A stretch of DNA of 64,000 nucleotides from contig JAKLJI010000004.1 of assembly GCA_023151275.1 (NCBI GenBank), positions 87,891 to 151,890 on the forward strand. The letters run 5' to 3'. The notes below the pieces were generated by a model. That model was not told the origin of the DNA and ran no database searches. It saw only the letters and a list, made by a program, of their open reading frames with translations. The position numbers were made by a program, and so were the translations under genes. This stretch comes from Bacteroidia bacterium. Lineage in GTDB: Bacteria > Bacteroidota > Bacteroidia > UKL13-3. Positions 1-10,616 of the stretch are shown here, piece by piece; positions within the stretch are counted from its first letter, which is position 1, and each line of letters starts with the position of its first letter.

Positions 1-1
1 T

Positions 2-1876
2 TCACAGCCTATCTTGAAGTTCGACCAAAATGGAGTTTTCCAGGATACAGTTTGGTTTAACCGCAAAATTGTTGCTGAGAATCAATCTAATTTTGATGCT
101 AACTTGAGAAACAAATTGATTGCCTCCGGTGCGCGTGATGCGAATGGTAATCTAATCAACCAGTATAGCTTCTTGGATGTAAACTCATATTCCCCAAATA
201 CATTTTCATTGGATATGTTCAATGCGAGTGAGTTGTTGAACAATGGTAACTCCATTGTGGCCTACTCCGGATATGATCATTTAGGAAATATCGTTCGCAA
301 AAGACCAACCATTGATGATTTCTTGAACGATCCAACCAAACGTCTTCTTCCAGCTTACCAACCTATCTACTTGGCAGCTTGGGTTCAGGATAAATTCGTA
401 TTTAAAGATTTAACTGTTCGTGTGGGATTGCGTCTTGAGCGTTTTGATGCTAACCAACCAGTATTGAAAGATCCGTATTCAATGGCTCCAATCTATACCG
501 TTGGAGAGGTTAAAGCTAGCTCTACCTACGGTGGACTTGCCTCACAAATCCCTACTACTATTGGTGATGATTATGCAGTTTATGTTGACAACGAGAAATT
601 TGGTGAAGGTGGACAAAGTGGAACTATCAATGTGGCTGGTTTCCGTAAAGGAAATAACTGGTACGACAGAAACGGTAACCCAATTACAGACCCTCAGTTG
701 ATTGCACGTGAAGCTGGTACTACGCGTAACACTCCACTTTTGCTTGATCCTTCAAATCCAAACAGACCAACTGCTGCTTCATTCACAGACTACGTTCCAG
801 ATGTGAAATTGTTGCCTCGTGTATGGTTCTCATTCCCAATCAACACAACCTCTCAGTTCTTTGGAACCTATGATATCTTGGCTCAACGTCCAACAGGTAG
901 CAACGTAGGTCAAATTGACGACTACTACTTCCTGCAAAACCGTTTGAGCGGCGGTGCTATTTCAAACCCGGATTTGAAAATGCAAACTGTAACCGACTAT
1001 GAAATTGGTTTCCGTCAGCAAATTGGTCAGGATGCAGCTTTGGGTATCATTGCTTCATACCGTGAATTCAGAAACCAAATCCAGTTGTATCGTTATGCTC
1101 AAGCTTGGCCAAACGATTACACTACATTTGGTAACATCGACTTCTCTACAACCAAATCCATAGGTTTAGAATACACAGTACGTGAAATTGGCAACATCTC
1201 TTTGGGAGCGAACTACCAACTTCAATTCTCAGATGGTACAGGTTCAAACTCTACCTCATCTAACGCACTTATTCAGGTAGGTCTTCCAACCTTGAGAACC
1301 TTGTATCCGAATGACTTTGACATTCGCCACACCGTAAAATTGACCTTCGACTTCCACTACAAAGAAGGAAAAGAGTACAATGGTCCAATTGTAGCTGGTA
1401 AGAAGATATTCGAGAACGCAGGTATTAACTTCATCTTTACCACCTTCTCGGGTAGCCCTTACACACAAAACCTGCTTCCTACTCCAGATGGAGTTCAATC
1501 AGGTGTTGTTGTTCGTAGCCCAATCAAAGGAACAATCAACGGAGCTTACTTGCCTGCTCAATACAATATCGACATCAACATCGATAAAAACTTTACTTTC
1601 AAACAAAAGAAAATTGACGGTTCTACTACAGTTTACCGCCTGCGTGCATTCATCTGGGTTCAAAACTTGTTGAATACAGCAAACGTTACTTCAGTGTTCC
1701 GTTACACCGGAAGTGGATACAACGACGGATTCTTGGCATCACCACAAGCGCAAGAACAAATCCGTACTGCAACCAGTCAGCAATCTTACATTGACTTGTA
1801 CAATGCAAGGATGTTAAATCCTGACAGGTTCGTACTTCCACGTTTGACCCGTTTAGGTTTAGCCCTTTATTTCTAA
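2..1876 (+). CDS. TonB-dependent receptor, C-terminal part (5' end outside window)
   Basis: Frame is open upstream of the listed TTG start to the window edge; aromatic-rich beta-barrel strands and terminal ...RLTRLGLALYF typical of outer-membrane TonB receptors. Confidence 0.85.
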   Translation, partial: SQPILKFDQNGVFQDTVWFNRKIVAENQSNFDANLRNKLIASGARDANGNLINQYSFLDVNSYSPNTFSLDMFNASELLNNGNSIVAYSGYDHLGNIVRKRPTIDDFLNDPTKRLLPAYQPIYLAAWVQDKFVFKDLTVRVGLRLERFDANQPVLKDPYSMAPIYTVGEVKASSTYGGLASQIPTTIGDDYAVYVDNEKFGEGGQSGTINVAGFRKGNNWYDRNGNPITDPQLIAREAGTTRNTPLLLDPSNPNRPTAASFTDYVPDVKLLPRVWFSFPINTTSQFFGTYDILAQRPTGSNVGQIDDYYFLQNRLSGGAISNPDLKMQTVTDYEIGFRQQIGQDAALGIIASYREFRNQIQLYRYAQAWPNDYTTFGNIDFSTTKSIGLEYTVREIGNISLGANYQLQFSDGTGSNSTSSNALIQVGLPTLRTLYPNDFDIRHTVKLTFDFHYKEGKEYNGPIVAGKKIFENAGINFIFTTFSGSPYTQNLLPTPDGVQSGVVVRSPIKGTINGAYLPAQYNIDINIDKNFTFKQKKIDGSTTVYRLRAFIWVQNLLNTANVTSVFRYTGSGYNDGFLASPQAQEQIRTATSQQSYIDLYNARMLNPDRFVLPRLTRLGLALYF

Positions 1877-1898
1877 TTAAATTATCACCTTGAACAAT

Positions 1899-4800
1899 AT
1901 GAATACAGTTATGGGTAAGCTTTTTGCAAGAACAGGTTTGGTCTTGGCTATGCTCTCACTTGTTGTTGTTGCCTCGGCAAGAGAAAACAGCGGGCTGGGT
2001 AAAAGAAGTCAGACGAAACTCTTGAAAAAGGCAGGAGGTTGCGAAGCAGCAACCCAACAGAAAGACCTCGATGTGAACAATGTTCGTACTACCATTTTGA
2101 ATGGCGGCGACATGTGGTGGAACTTGAGCAATGCTCGTTATGAAATTCCAAAAGTTCCAAGTGGACAGGTTTCTAAACACTCGCTTTTCTCAGGTGCACT
2201 TTGGATTGGTGGTATTACTCAGGGTAACCTGCGTATCGCTGCTCAAACTTATCGCCAAAGTGGTAACGACTATTATCCCGGACCACTTCAGGTTGAAGGA
2301 GCTTCCAGAGGCACTATTACTAAAGAAAGATGTAAAGATTTCGACCAAATCTGGAAAGTAACGCTACAAGAAATTGAGGTGTTTAGGAACAATGCAGATA
2401 AGTCGAACCCATCAGATGCAATAGCTACTTGGCCTTGTAAAGGTGGTCCTGGTGAGGCTGCAATTCTGGCTCCTTTCTTCGATACCAACAATGATGGTAT
2501 CTATGATCCATTTGCTGGTGATTATCCTTCGTTTGACCAAAATCGTAGCGATAATATTCCAGATATGATGATGTATGTTATCTACAACGATAAAGGTAAC
2601 ATTCACTCAGAAACTGAAGGTCTTCCTATTGGTCTTGAGTTGCATACACAATGCTTTGGTTATGCAACAAACGACGAAATCAATAACATGACTTTCTACC
2701 GCACAACTATCTACAACAGAGGTACTGAAACTATTGATAGCTGTATCTTCGGTCAATGGGTTGATGCGGACTTGGGTAACTACTCAGATGACTACGTAGA
2801 ATGTGACGTTAAACGTAACCTAGGTATTTGTTACAATGGTGATGATAACGATGAAGGTATTCTTGGTTATGGTTTGAATCCTCCAAGTGTTGGGGTAAAC
2901 TTCTTTGAAGGCCCTCGCCGTCCGGATGGTTCAGAAATTGGTTTGACCAAATTCGTTTATTACAACAACGACTTCTCAATCACAGGTAATCCTAGCCGCC
3001 CTGAGCATTACTGGAACTACTTGAATGGCCGTTGGAAAGATGGATTGAACATTACCTACGGCGGAAATGGTCGTGGTGGAAGTGATACTGCTTCATTCAT
3101 GTTCCCGGGTAGTTCAGACCCTGCAAACAGAGAAGCTTGGACTGAGCGTATTGCCGGTAACCAACCTGGTGACCGTCGTTTCATGCAAACAGCTGGTCCT
3201 TTCAGCATGCTTCCTGGTGCTAAAAACCAAGTAACTATTGCTGTTGTGTGGGCTCGTGCTACTACAGGTGGTGCAACCGGTTCATTTAACTTGTTGAAAG
3301 AGGCTTCTGACAAAGCTTATGTGTTGTATAAAAACAACTTCAAATTCATTGATGGACCTAAAATTCCTTCTCTTGAAATTACTGAACTCGACAGAAAGTT
3401 AATTCTGAACATTACCAACTACCAAGAGACTGAAAAATACATTGACTCTACTGCTGGTTTGTGTGCAGATAAAACCATTTACAAGTTCCAAGGGTATCAA
3501 ATTTTCCAAACTAAAACTAGTGCAACTCCAGGTGATATCTACAACTCGGATGAAGCTCGCTTGGTTGCTCAGTGTGATATCGTTGATGGTGTGAATTTGA
3601 TTGTAAATATTGTGAATGATGCAGACTTGGGTAACGTAAAGAAAATTATGGTTAATGGTGCCGACAAAGGAGTATCTCATAGCTTTGAAATCACCAAAGA
3701 CCTTTTCTCTACAGCATCAGACCAAACACTATCTAACTTCAAAAACTACCATTATTACCTGGTTGCTTACGCAAGTGCTACAAACTGTTCTTCTGAGCAA
3801 ACTCAATACCTTGCCGGTCGTAAAAGATGGGATGGTTCAGGTAACCTTACCGTGATGGGTGTTCCTCATAAAGCTGCTCCACATGGACAAGGAACTGTTC
3901 TAAATTCAAATTATGGTGAAGGTCCTGAGATTGAAAAAATTGAAGGTATTGGTAACTCGGGTCACTCAATTCAATTAACTGAAGAGTCGATTCAAAAAGC
4001 CTTGTTAGCTCCTTACTACGTTGAAGTACCTAAATACACCAAAGGTTTTGGTCCATTATTGGTGAAAGTGGTAAATCCATTCAAGATACCAAAAGCAACT
4101 TTTGAGCTTCGTTTGAGTGATACTTCAAGTTCAGATAAAAATATTGCTTTGAATAAAGACACTGCAACATGGTACTTGAAGAACTTAACTACTGGTGAGA
4201 TTATTGAAGGTGAGCGTGTTATTGGTGTTCGTAATGAGCAAATGTTTACCAAATGGGGATTAAGCGTTCAAATGGAACAGGCTGTTGCCCCAGGAAATCC
4301 AGACGACGAAACGGATGTTAGCAATGGATTTATTTCTGCGGAAATCTCTTATGCAAATGAAAATTACCCATGGTTAGCCGGCGTTCCTGACGAAGCTGCT
4401 CCCTTGGTTCCTTTCAACTGGATTCGTTCAGGAAATACAGGTTCATCGAACTTCGATAATTTCTATGAGCATGACTTTGCTGCTGGCACACCTAAGCGTT
4501 CTTTGGACCCTCGTAAGGCTTACAGCAAAATTATCAATGGAACTTGGGCTCCTTACGCACTATGTGCGAGAGCACTTGCTAACACTGCAACCGGAACCGG
4601 TTCAACTTTTGGTCCGGCATGGGCAGTAGGTTCTGATGGTGTTAGTCTAGGTATTGGTGGTGCTTCTGATGACAACTCATTGTCTGATCTTCAGAGTGTT
4701 CAGATTGTATTTACCAATGATAAAACCAAATGGTCGCGTTGCGTAGTACTTGAAGCAGGTGAAACTCCAGCAACTACAATTGGAGGTGCTGTGAAATTGA

Positions 4801-5744
4801 ACCGTAGAAAATCTCCTTCGGTTGACCAAAATGGTAAGCCGGTTGCTGGTACTGGAATGGGTTGGTTCCCTGGTTATGCAATTAACCTTGAAACTGGTGA
4901 GCGTTTGAACATCATGTTTGCTGAGGATTCTTCATTGCCAACTGAAAATGGTTCGGATATGATTTGGAATCCAACTGCCAATTACATTCGCAACGATATT
5001 TCCGGTACTGAAATTCTATTTGGTGGAAAACACCACGTTTACATCATGGGTAGCAAACCTTTCAGAACATCACCAACAGGTCCTGTTCGTTACCAAGGTC
5101 CACGCTATGATGAAGGAAGAAGCTATGACAGTTTGTTTAACCTGATTGAAGCCGGAACTTCTGCTTCATTGAACAAACGTTACTTGTTCTCTCAAGCTAT
5201 GTGGGTTACCATTCCAATGAGCGTTAATCAGTTCCCAATGTGGAAAATTGAAGACGGTTTGATTCCAACTGAAGCTAAAGTAACTCTTCGTGTTAAGCGT
5301 CCTTTCGCCAGATATACAGCTACTTCAAGCGTTCTTGAAAATAACGGTCTTCCACTTTACCGATTCTCAACTGAGAACATTGCCCCTGAAGTTGGTACAA
5401 AAGAAGCTGGTAAAACAGCCCTTGACTTGGTTTCTGTTTCTCCAAATCCATACTACGCTTATGCTGGATATGAAGATCCAACCAACCAGCTTGATACTCG
5501 TGTGCGTTTGAACAATCTTCCTAAAAAGTGTGTGGTTTCAATCTATACCCAAAGCGGATTCTTAGTTCGCCGTATCCGTAAAGATGATGACCAAAGAACC
5601 TATATCGATTGGAACTTGAAGAATGATGCCAATGTGCCAATCTCAAGTGGTGTTTACCTAATCCATATTTATGCAGATGGCATAGGTGAGCGTGTTGTAA
5701 AATGGTTTGGTATCATGCGTAAAGCTGATTTCGATACTTTCTAA
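1899..5744 (+). CDS. Large surface/secreted protein with C-terminal T9SS-type sorting domain
   Basis: Signal peptide near the ATG at 1899; C-terminus SVSPNPYYAY...VVSIYTQSGFLVRRIRK...GVYLIHIYADGIGERVVKWFGIMRK resembles a type A sorting domain. Confidence 0.8.
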   Translation: MNTVMGKLFARTGLVLAMLSLVVVASARENSGLGKRSQTKLLKKAGGCEAATQQKDLDVNNVRTTILNGGDMWWNLSNARYEIPKVPSGQVSKHSLFSGALWIGGITQGNLRIAAQTYRQSGNDYYPGPLQVEGASRGTITKERCKDFDQIWKVTLQEIEVFRNNADKSNPSDAIATWPCKGGPGEAAILAPFFDTNNDGIYDPFAGDYPSFDQNRSDNIPDMMMYVIYNDKGNIHSETEGLPIGLELHTQCFGYATNDEINNMTFYRTTIYNRGTETIDSCIFGQWVDADLGNYSDDYVECDVKRNLGICYNGDDNDEGILGYGLNPPSVGVNFFEGPRRPDGSEIGLTKFVYYNNDFSITGNPSRPEHYWNYLNGRWKDGLNITYGGNGRGGSDTASFMFPGSSDPANREAWTERIAGNQPGDRRFMQTAGPFSMLPGAKNQVTIAVVWARATTGGATGSFNLLKEASDKAYVLYKNNFKFIDGPKIPSLEITELDRKLILNITNYQETEKYIDSTAGLCADKTIYKFQGYQIFQTKTSATPGDIYNSDEARLVAQCDIVDGVNLIVNIVNDADLGNVKKIMVNGADKGVSHSFEITKDLFSTASDQTLSNFKNYHYYLVAYASATNCSSEQTQYLAGRKRWDGSGNLTVMGVPHKAAPHGQGTVLNSNYGEGPEIEKIEGIGNSGHSIQLTEESIQKALLAPYYVEVPKYTKGFGPLLVKVVNPFKIPKATFELRLSDTSSSDKNIALNKDTATWYLKNLTTGEIIEGERVIGVRNEQMFTKWGLSVQMEQAVAPGNPDDETDVSNGFISAEISYANENYPWLAGVPDEAAPLVPFNWIRSGNTGSSNFDNFYEHDFAAGTPKRSLDPRKAYSKIINGTWAPYALCARALANTATGTGSTFGPAWAVGSDGVSLGIGGASDDNSLSDLQSVQIVFTNDKTKWSRCVVLEAGETPATTIGGAVKLNRRKSPSVDQNGKPVAGTGMGWFPGYAINLETGERLNIMFAEDSSLPTENGSDMIWNPTANYIRNDISGTEILFGGKHHVYIMGSKPFRTSPTGPVRYQGPRYDEGRSYDSLFNLIEAGTSASLNKRYLFSQAMWVTIPMSVNQFPMWKIEDGLIPTEAKVTLRVKRPFARYTATSSVLENNGLPLYRFSTENIAPEVGTKEAGKTALDLVSVSPNPYYAYAGYEDPTNQLDTRVRLNNLPKKCVVSIYTQSGFLVRRIRKDDDQRTYIDWNLKNDANVPISSGVYLIHIYADGIGERVVKWFGIMRKADFDTF

Positions 5745-5753
5745 ATGAACTAT

Positions 5754-5777
5754 TCCCTTCCGGCTTGCCGGAAGGGA
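5754..5777 (+). terminator. Hairpin (TCCCTTCCGG / CCGGAAGGGA) after the T9SS protein gene
   Basis: 10-bp perfect stem 10 nt downstream of the stop codon; weak T tract. Confidence 0.55.
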
Positions 5778-5800
5778 TTTAAAAGAAAAAGATTAAGGTC

Positions 5801-6910
5801 ATGAATAAGAAAATTACTTTAGGATTAATCGGTGCGTTAAGCTTTTACTCGCTCTTCGCAGGAAACCCTGATCGTGCGGGTGGAGCAGGTGCTACCCAGC
5901 TCAATATAAATCCGTTTGCCAGAGGAACTGGCTTCGGGAACAGCAATACATCCCTAGTAAAAGGTGTTGAATCCTTTTACCTCAATATTGGTGGACTTGC
6001 GTATACAACAGGAACAGAAGTGGCATTTTCAAGAATGACATTCCTGGCCGGTTCCGGTGTTAGCATTAACAACCTCGGACTTGCACAATCCTTGGGTGAG
6101 GATGGTTCAGGTGGAGTTTTGGGTTTGGGAATGACCTCATGGGATTTTGGTTCAATTCCAATTACCACCGTTGACCAGCCAGATGGTACGCTTCCTTCTT
6201 ACAGTCCTCAAATCATGAACTTCAATGCCTCGTATGCAAAGAAGTTCTCTAACAGTATCACAGGTGGATTCTTAATTCGTCTGGTTTCTGAAGGTGTTTC
6301 TGATGTGCGTGCTACCGGTGTTGGCTTTGATTTTGGTGTACAATATCAGACCAGCTTCAGCCCTAAGAAGAAAAAAATTAAGAAAGAAGATTTTCACTTG
6401 GGTATCTCCGCTCGAAATATTGGTCCGGATTTAACCTATACAGGCCCAGGTTTATCTTTCAGAGCGTTGAATTCAACCACAGGTGCTGATCGTCGGGCTT
6501 TGTTTGATGCAGACAAGTTCAATTTACCTGCCTTGGTGAACATTGGTTTGGCTTATGATATGCGTTTAGATAAAGGTGAAGAAACCTATTTCCACCGCTT
6601 GTCGGCCACCGGAAATTTCCAGTACAATGCATTCCAGTCCAATATTCTTGGCCTAGGTGCGGAGTATGCCTTCAAAGAAATGTTTATGGTTCGCGCCGCG
6701 TACAATATCCAAAACAGCAACTCATTGGGACATGACCAAAACAATCCAAATAACCTAACACCTGATTATGGAATTTGGGCAGGTGCAACCTTGCAGGTTC
6801 CTGTTTCTAAAGGTGGAACTGCTTTTGCCTTGGATTATTCGTATGCACCAACCCGTATTTTTAATGGTTTCCATACTTTAGGAATCCGTTTGAATATAGC
6901 AGGTAACTAA
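5801..6910 (+). CDS. PorV/PorQ-like (UPF0164-type) outer-membrane protein
   Basis: Signal peptide, GNPDRAGGAGATQLNINPFARGTGFGNSNTSLVKGVESFYLNIGGLAY motif, beta-barrel pattern. Confidence 0.75.
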   Translation: MNKKITLGLIGALSFYSLFAGNPDRAGGAGATQLNINPFARGTGFGNSNTSLVKGVESFYLNIGGLAYTTGTEVAFSRMTFLAGSGVSINNLGLAQSLGEDGSGGVLGLGMTSWDFGSIPITTVDQPDGTLPSYSPQIMNFNASYAKKFSNSITGGFLIRLVSEGVSDVRATGVGFDFGVQYQTSFSPKKKKIKKEDFHLGISARNIGPDLTYTGPGLSFRALNSTTGADRRALFDADKFNLPALVNIGLAYDMRLDKGEETYFHRLSATGNFQYNAFQSNILGLGAEYAFKEMFMVRAAYNIQNSNSLGHDQNNPNNLTPDYGIWAGATLQVPVSKGGTAFALDYSYAPTRIFNGFHTLGIRLNIAGN

Positions 6911-6930
6911 AATTTTACTATATTTGATTG

Positions 6931-6963
6931 AAAGAAACGTTCCGCTTGCGGAGCGTTTCTTTT
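6931..6963 (+). terminator. Rho-independent terminator
   Basis: AAAGAAACGTTCCGC-TT-GCGGAGCGTTTCTTT stem followed by TG/T-rich tract. Confidence 0.75.
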
Positions 6964-6992
6964 GTTTTAATAACCTACCAGAGAAATAGTGT

Positions 6993-7466
6993 ATGGCAGA
7001 AATTAATTATGTAACAAAAGAAGGTTTTGAGAAGCTTCATAAGGAGCTTCATGAAATGAAGTATGTGCAACGTCCCTTCATCTCAAAACAAATAGCTGAT
7101 GCACGCGACAAAGGCGACCTCAGTGAAAATGCAGAGTACCATGCTGCCAAAGAAGACCAGGGCTTGCTTGAAACAAAAATTGCTCAACTGGAAGACTTGA
7201 TTACCAAAACAAGAATCATTGATGAGTCGAAGTTAGATACCAGCAAGGTGATGATGTTGAGTAAGGTTCGCGTATTAAATCATACCACAAAAAAGGAAAT
7301 GATTTATACCTTGGTGAATGAAAAAGAAGCCGACTTGAAATTGGGAAAAATCTCCTTCAAATCGCCAATTGGTATTGGATTAATGGGGAAAAAATTGGGC
7401 GATATCTGCGAGGTTACAGTGCCCGCCGGTGTGCTGAAATTTGAAATTCTTGAAATCAGTCTCTAA
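6993..7466 (+). CDS. greA: Transcription elongation factor GreA
   Basis: 157 aa; YVTKEGFEKLHKELHEMK...ADARDKGDLSENAEYHAAKEDQ is the GreA coiled-coil signature. Confidence 0.95.
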   Translation: MAEINYVTKEGFEKLHKELHEMKYVQRPFISKQIADARDKGDLSENAEYHAAKEDQGLLETKIAQLEDLITKTRIIDESKLDTSKVMMLSKVRVLNHTTKKEMIYTLVNEKEADLKLGKISFKSPIGIGLMGKKLGDICEVTVPAGVLKFEILEISL

Positions 7467-7864
7467 TGGCGAGTATCTTTTCTAAAATCATTTCGGGCCA
7501 GATTCCTTGTTTCAAAATTGCTGAAACAGAAGAGTATTTTGCCTTTCTTGATATTCGTCCACTTACCGAAGGTCATACCTTGGTAGTTCCCAAAAAGGAA
7601 GTTGATTACCTATTCGACTTGGACGAAAGCACCTATTCTGGTCTTCACTTGTTTGCAAAAAATGTTGCAGCAGGAATCAAAACATTCACAGGAAAGCGTG
7701 TTGGTGTGGTGGTTATGGGTTTGGAAGTGCCACATGCCCATATTCACTTGATTCCTTTTGGTACAATGGAGGAAATGAATTTCTCCAACGAAAAGCTTCA
7801 GTTGCCGGCAGAGCAAATGGAAGCAATTGCTAAGGGAATACGTTCGACCTTGGAATTTTATTAA
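7466..7864 (+). CDS. HIT family protein
   Basis: IFSKIISGQIPCFKIAETEEYFAFLDI and HAHIHLIPF (HxHxH) motif. Confidence 0.93.
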   Translation: MASIFSKIISGQIPCFKIAETEEYFAFLDIRPLTEGHTLVVPKKEVDYLFDLDESTYSGLHLFAKNVAAGIKTFTGKRVGVVVMGLEVPHAHIHLIPFGTMEEMNFSNEKLQLPAEQMEAIAKGIRSTLEFY

Positions 7865-8469
7865 CTCTTCTTACTGATTTTATCTGGATTAGCCTTTACA
7901 AAAGCCTCCCAACCGGAGGCTTTTTTTGTGCCCTTTTTTTTCAAGACAGGGTTTTTGTTTTCGGCAAGCAGTTTACCCAAGCCCTGGCTCTGCATATAGT
8001 GACAGTAAGCTGCGGCCAATCCATCGGTAGCATCAAGAAACTCATGCGTTTCTTCATAACCTAAAATGCGTTCTAACATCGCTGCAACTTGCTCCTTGCT
8101 TGAGTTTCCATTTCCGGTAATGGATTGCTTGATTTTCTTTGGCGAGTATTCGTTTACACTCAATTCACGACTCATTGCAGCAGCAATTGCAACTCCTTGT
8201 GCTCTTCCTAACTTGAGCATACTTTGAACATTCTTACCAAAAAAAGGTGCTTCAATCGCAAGTTCATCCGGATGAAATTCATCAATCAAGCCAACTGTTC
8301 GTTCAAAGATTTTTTTCAGCTTCAACGCATAATCACCATACTTGTCAAGCTTAAGTACACCCATCGTAAGTAGTTTTACCTGCTTGCCCTTGCATTCTAT
8401 GATGCCGTATCCCATGATTATTGTTCCCGGGTCAATGCCCAGTATAATTCTTTCTTGTTTTTCTTTCAT
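7861..8469 (-). CDS. ruvC: Crossover junction endodeoxyribonuclease RuvC (extended C-terminal tail)
   Basis: IILGIDPGTIIMGYGII, LAIEAPFFGKNVQSMLKLGRAQG, DATDGLAAAYCH. Confidence 0.95.
   Translation of the reverse strand: MKEKQERIILGIDPGTIIMGYGIIECKGKQVKLLTMGVLKLDKYGDYALKLKKIFERTVGLIDEFHPDELAIEAPFFGKNVQSMLKLGRAQGVAIAAAMSRELSVNEYSPKKIKQSITGNGNSSKEQVAAMLERILGYEETHEFLDATDGLAAAYCHYMQSQGLGKLLAENKNPVLKKKGTKKASGWEAFVKANPDKISKKS
7901..7927 (+). terminator. Intrinsic terminator for the HIT gene, embedded antisense in the 3' end of ruvC
   Basis: AAAGCCTCC-CAACC-GGAGGC followed by TTTTTTT. Confidence 0.7.
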
Positions 8470-8531
8470 GGAATTTGGGATTGGCTAGTGCCGGTTGTTT
8501 CTTTGTTTTCAAACTTACCTCTTAGATTGGA

Positions 8532-9479
8532 ATGTTGCCAAACCAGCTCCATAAAAACCTGATAACTGCTTTAAAATGGATTTTATTGCTGGCCTCGCTT
8601 ACCTTTATTTTTATCAAGCTCTTTTATAGGTACAATATGGATGAGCGTATTTCCGACTATTCCAGTCAGAATCGCTTTGAACATCCCGAATACCTAGTTT
8701 TGGCTTTTGTGCTTCTATTCTTTAATTGGGGGGTGGAAGTTTGGAAATGGGTGTTACTTACAAAACCGTATGAGCAATTAACCTGGAAGCAGTCTCTTGC
8801 ATCTGTTTGTTCAGGAGTAACTTTGAGTATTATTACTCCAAATCAATTGGGCGATTTTGCAGGAAGGGTAATTCATGTGAAAGAATTAAATCGCATCAAA
8901 ACTGCATTGTTAGCTATCATTGGACATTCAGCTCAGGTAATGGTTACACTTGCACTGGGATTGTTTGCTTTTTGGTACTTAACATTGGCTCAGTTGCCGT
9001 TTTCAGGATTATTGGCAGTGGTATTTGTTTTTTTGTTTTTGCTGGCCTTGCTGGTGTATTTTAACATGCGTTTTCTTACCCCAATCCTATTTAGAATAAA
9101 ATGGTTTAAACCCTTTCGCAGATCTTTTCACGTGTTTAGTGAGCAATCGCCAGCTTTTCTTACCAAAATGCTGGGATTGTCTTCAATTCGTTACCTGGCT
9201 TATTTAACCCAATACACATTATTGCTTTGGTTTTTTGATGTGAATATTTCCGCTCCTTTGGCCGCTGCATGTATCACTGCAACCTTTTTTGTTCAGTTGT
9301 TAGTACCTTCCTTCTTTTTACTCGATATTGGCCTTCGCGGAAGTAGTGCGCTGTGGTTTATTGGTGCTTATTCAAATAACCTGGAAGGGATTCTTCTTGC
9401 TTCATATACCCTGTGGATAATCAATATTATGATTCCTGCATTGGTTGGATTGTACGCCATTTTTAAAGTGAAAACCTAA
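8532..9479 (+). CDS. Lysylphosphatidylglycerol synthase-type (UPF0104) membrane protein
   Basis: Multi-TM, ...GDFAGRVIHVKELNRIKTALLAIIGHSAQ... pattern. Confidence 0.7.
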   Translation: MLPNQLHKNLITALKWILLLASLTFIFIKLFYRYNMDERISDYSSQNRFEHPEYLVLAFVLLFFNWGVEVWKWVLLTKPYEQLTWKQSLASVCSGVTLSIITPNQLGDFAGRVIHVKELNRIKTALLAIIGHSAQVMVTLALGLFAFWYLTLAQLPFSGLLAVVFVFLFLLALLVYFNMRFLTPILFRIKWFKPFRRSFHVFSEQSPAFLTKMLGLSSIRYLAYLTQYTLLLWFFDVNISAPLAAACITATFFVQLLVPSFFLLDIGLRGSSALWFIGAYSNNLEGILLASYTLWIINIMIPALVGLYAIFKVKT

Positions 9480-10615
9480 TGCATTATTGGGAATTTTTTA
9501 GTCTGTTGTTGCTCTTGTTTTATGTCGGGTTGATTGGAACATTTGCCTACGGTTGGTTCAGCATTCCCGAATTCAAATCTGAAAACTCAGCTTCTGATTT
9601 TATTCGTTTTGATGTTTTGGTTCCTTTGCGCAATGAGGAAGCACAAGTAAGGCGATTGCTTCAAAATTTTAGACGTTTAGATTATCCCTTGAATCAATTT
9701 TCTATCACACTAATTAATGACCATAGCACCGATAATACTGAGCGTGAAATTAGGGCATGTATGGCCGAGTTTCCTGAGTTTCCATTTCGCTTAATTAATG
9801 TAGCTGAAATAGAAGGTTTGGGTTCTAAAAAAGCAGCAATTACCTACGGCATCCAGCAATCGGATGCCGATTGGATTGTATTAACGGATGCCGATTGCAG
9901 CCATGCTGTAAATTGGTTGAAGACACTTTCTGCCTTTGTAGTTTCCCGAAATGCAAAAATGGTTTATGCTCCTGTTATGTTTGGTTCTGAGAATACCTTT
10001 CAGCACATGCAGGCACTTGAATTTGCCGGTCTTTTAGGCATAGGAGCGGCCGCCATTCAATTGAAAAATCCTAATATGTGCAGTGCTGCAAATCTCTCCT
10101 TTTCTAAAACAGTTTTTGCAGAGGTGGGCGGCTATCAAGATAAAATGCACTTAGCTTCTGGCGACGATGAGTTCCTGTTGCACAAGGTGTTTAAACGCTA
10201 TCCAAACCAGGTCTTTTTTCTCAAAAATAGAGATGCGCTTGTGGTCACTGATGCCAATTCAACCCTCAGACAATTGAGTGATCAACGACGTCGTTGGGTG
10301 TCAAAAAGCACACATTACGACAACCGATACATTACGGCCATTTTAATTGGAGCTTATTTGTTCAACCTAAGCATCTTGGTAAACTTAATTTTGGGAATTT
10401 GGAACCCACAATTTCTTAGTATTGGAGCGGCTCAATTGCTAGGTAAAGCACTCGTTGAATTTTCGATTTTGTTTCCTGTAGTGCATTTTTTTAAGCGATC
10501 TGCATTAATCGTATTTTTGATTGTAGCTGAACCCTTTCACATTTTGTATGTTTTAATCATTGGAATTTGGGCTAATCTGGGTGCTTACAATTGGAAAGGC
10601 CGTCAACAAAAATAA
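9479..10615 (+). CDS. Glycosyltransferase family 2
   Basis: FDVLVPLRNEEAQVRRLLQNF, LINDHSTDNT, LTDADCSHAVNWL, QRRRWVSKSTHY. Confidence 0.9.
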   Translation: MHYWEFFSLLLLLFYVGLIGTFAYGWFSIPEFKSENSASDFIRFDVLVPLRNEEAQVRRLLQNFRRLDYPLNQFSITLINDHSTDNTEREIRACMAEFPEFPFRLINVAEIEGLGSKKAAITYGIQQSDADWIVLTDADCSHAVNWLKTLSAFVVSRNAKMVYAPVMFGSENTFQHMQALEFAGLLGIGAAAIQLKNPNMCSAANLSFSKTVFAEVGGYQDKMHLASGDDEFLLHKVFKRYPNQVFFLKNRDALVVTDANSTLRQLSDQRRRWVSKSTHYDNRYITAILIGAYLFNLSILVNLILGIWNPQFLSIGAAQLLGKALVEFSILFPVVHFFKRSALIVFLIVAEPFHILYVLIIGIWANLGAYNWKGRQQK

Positions 10616-10616
10616 T

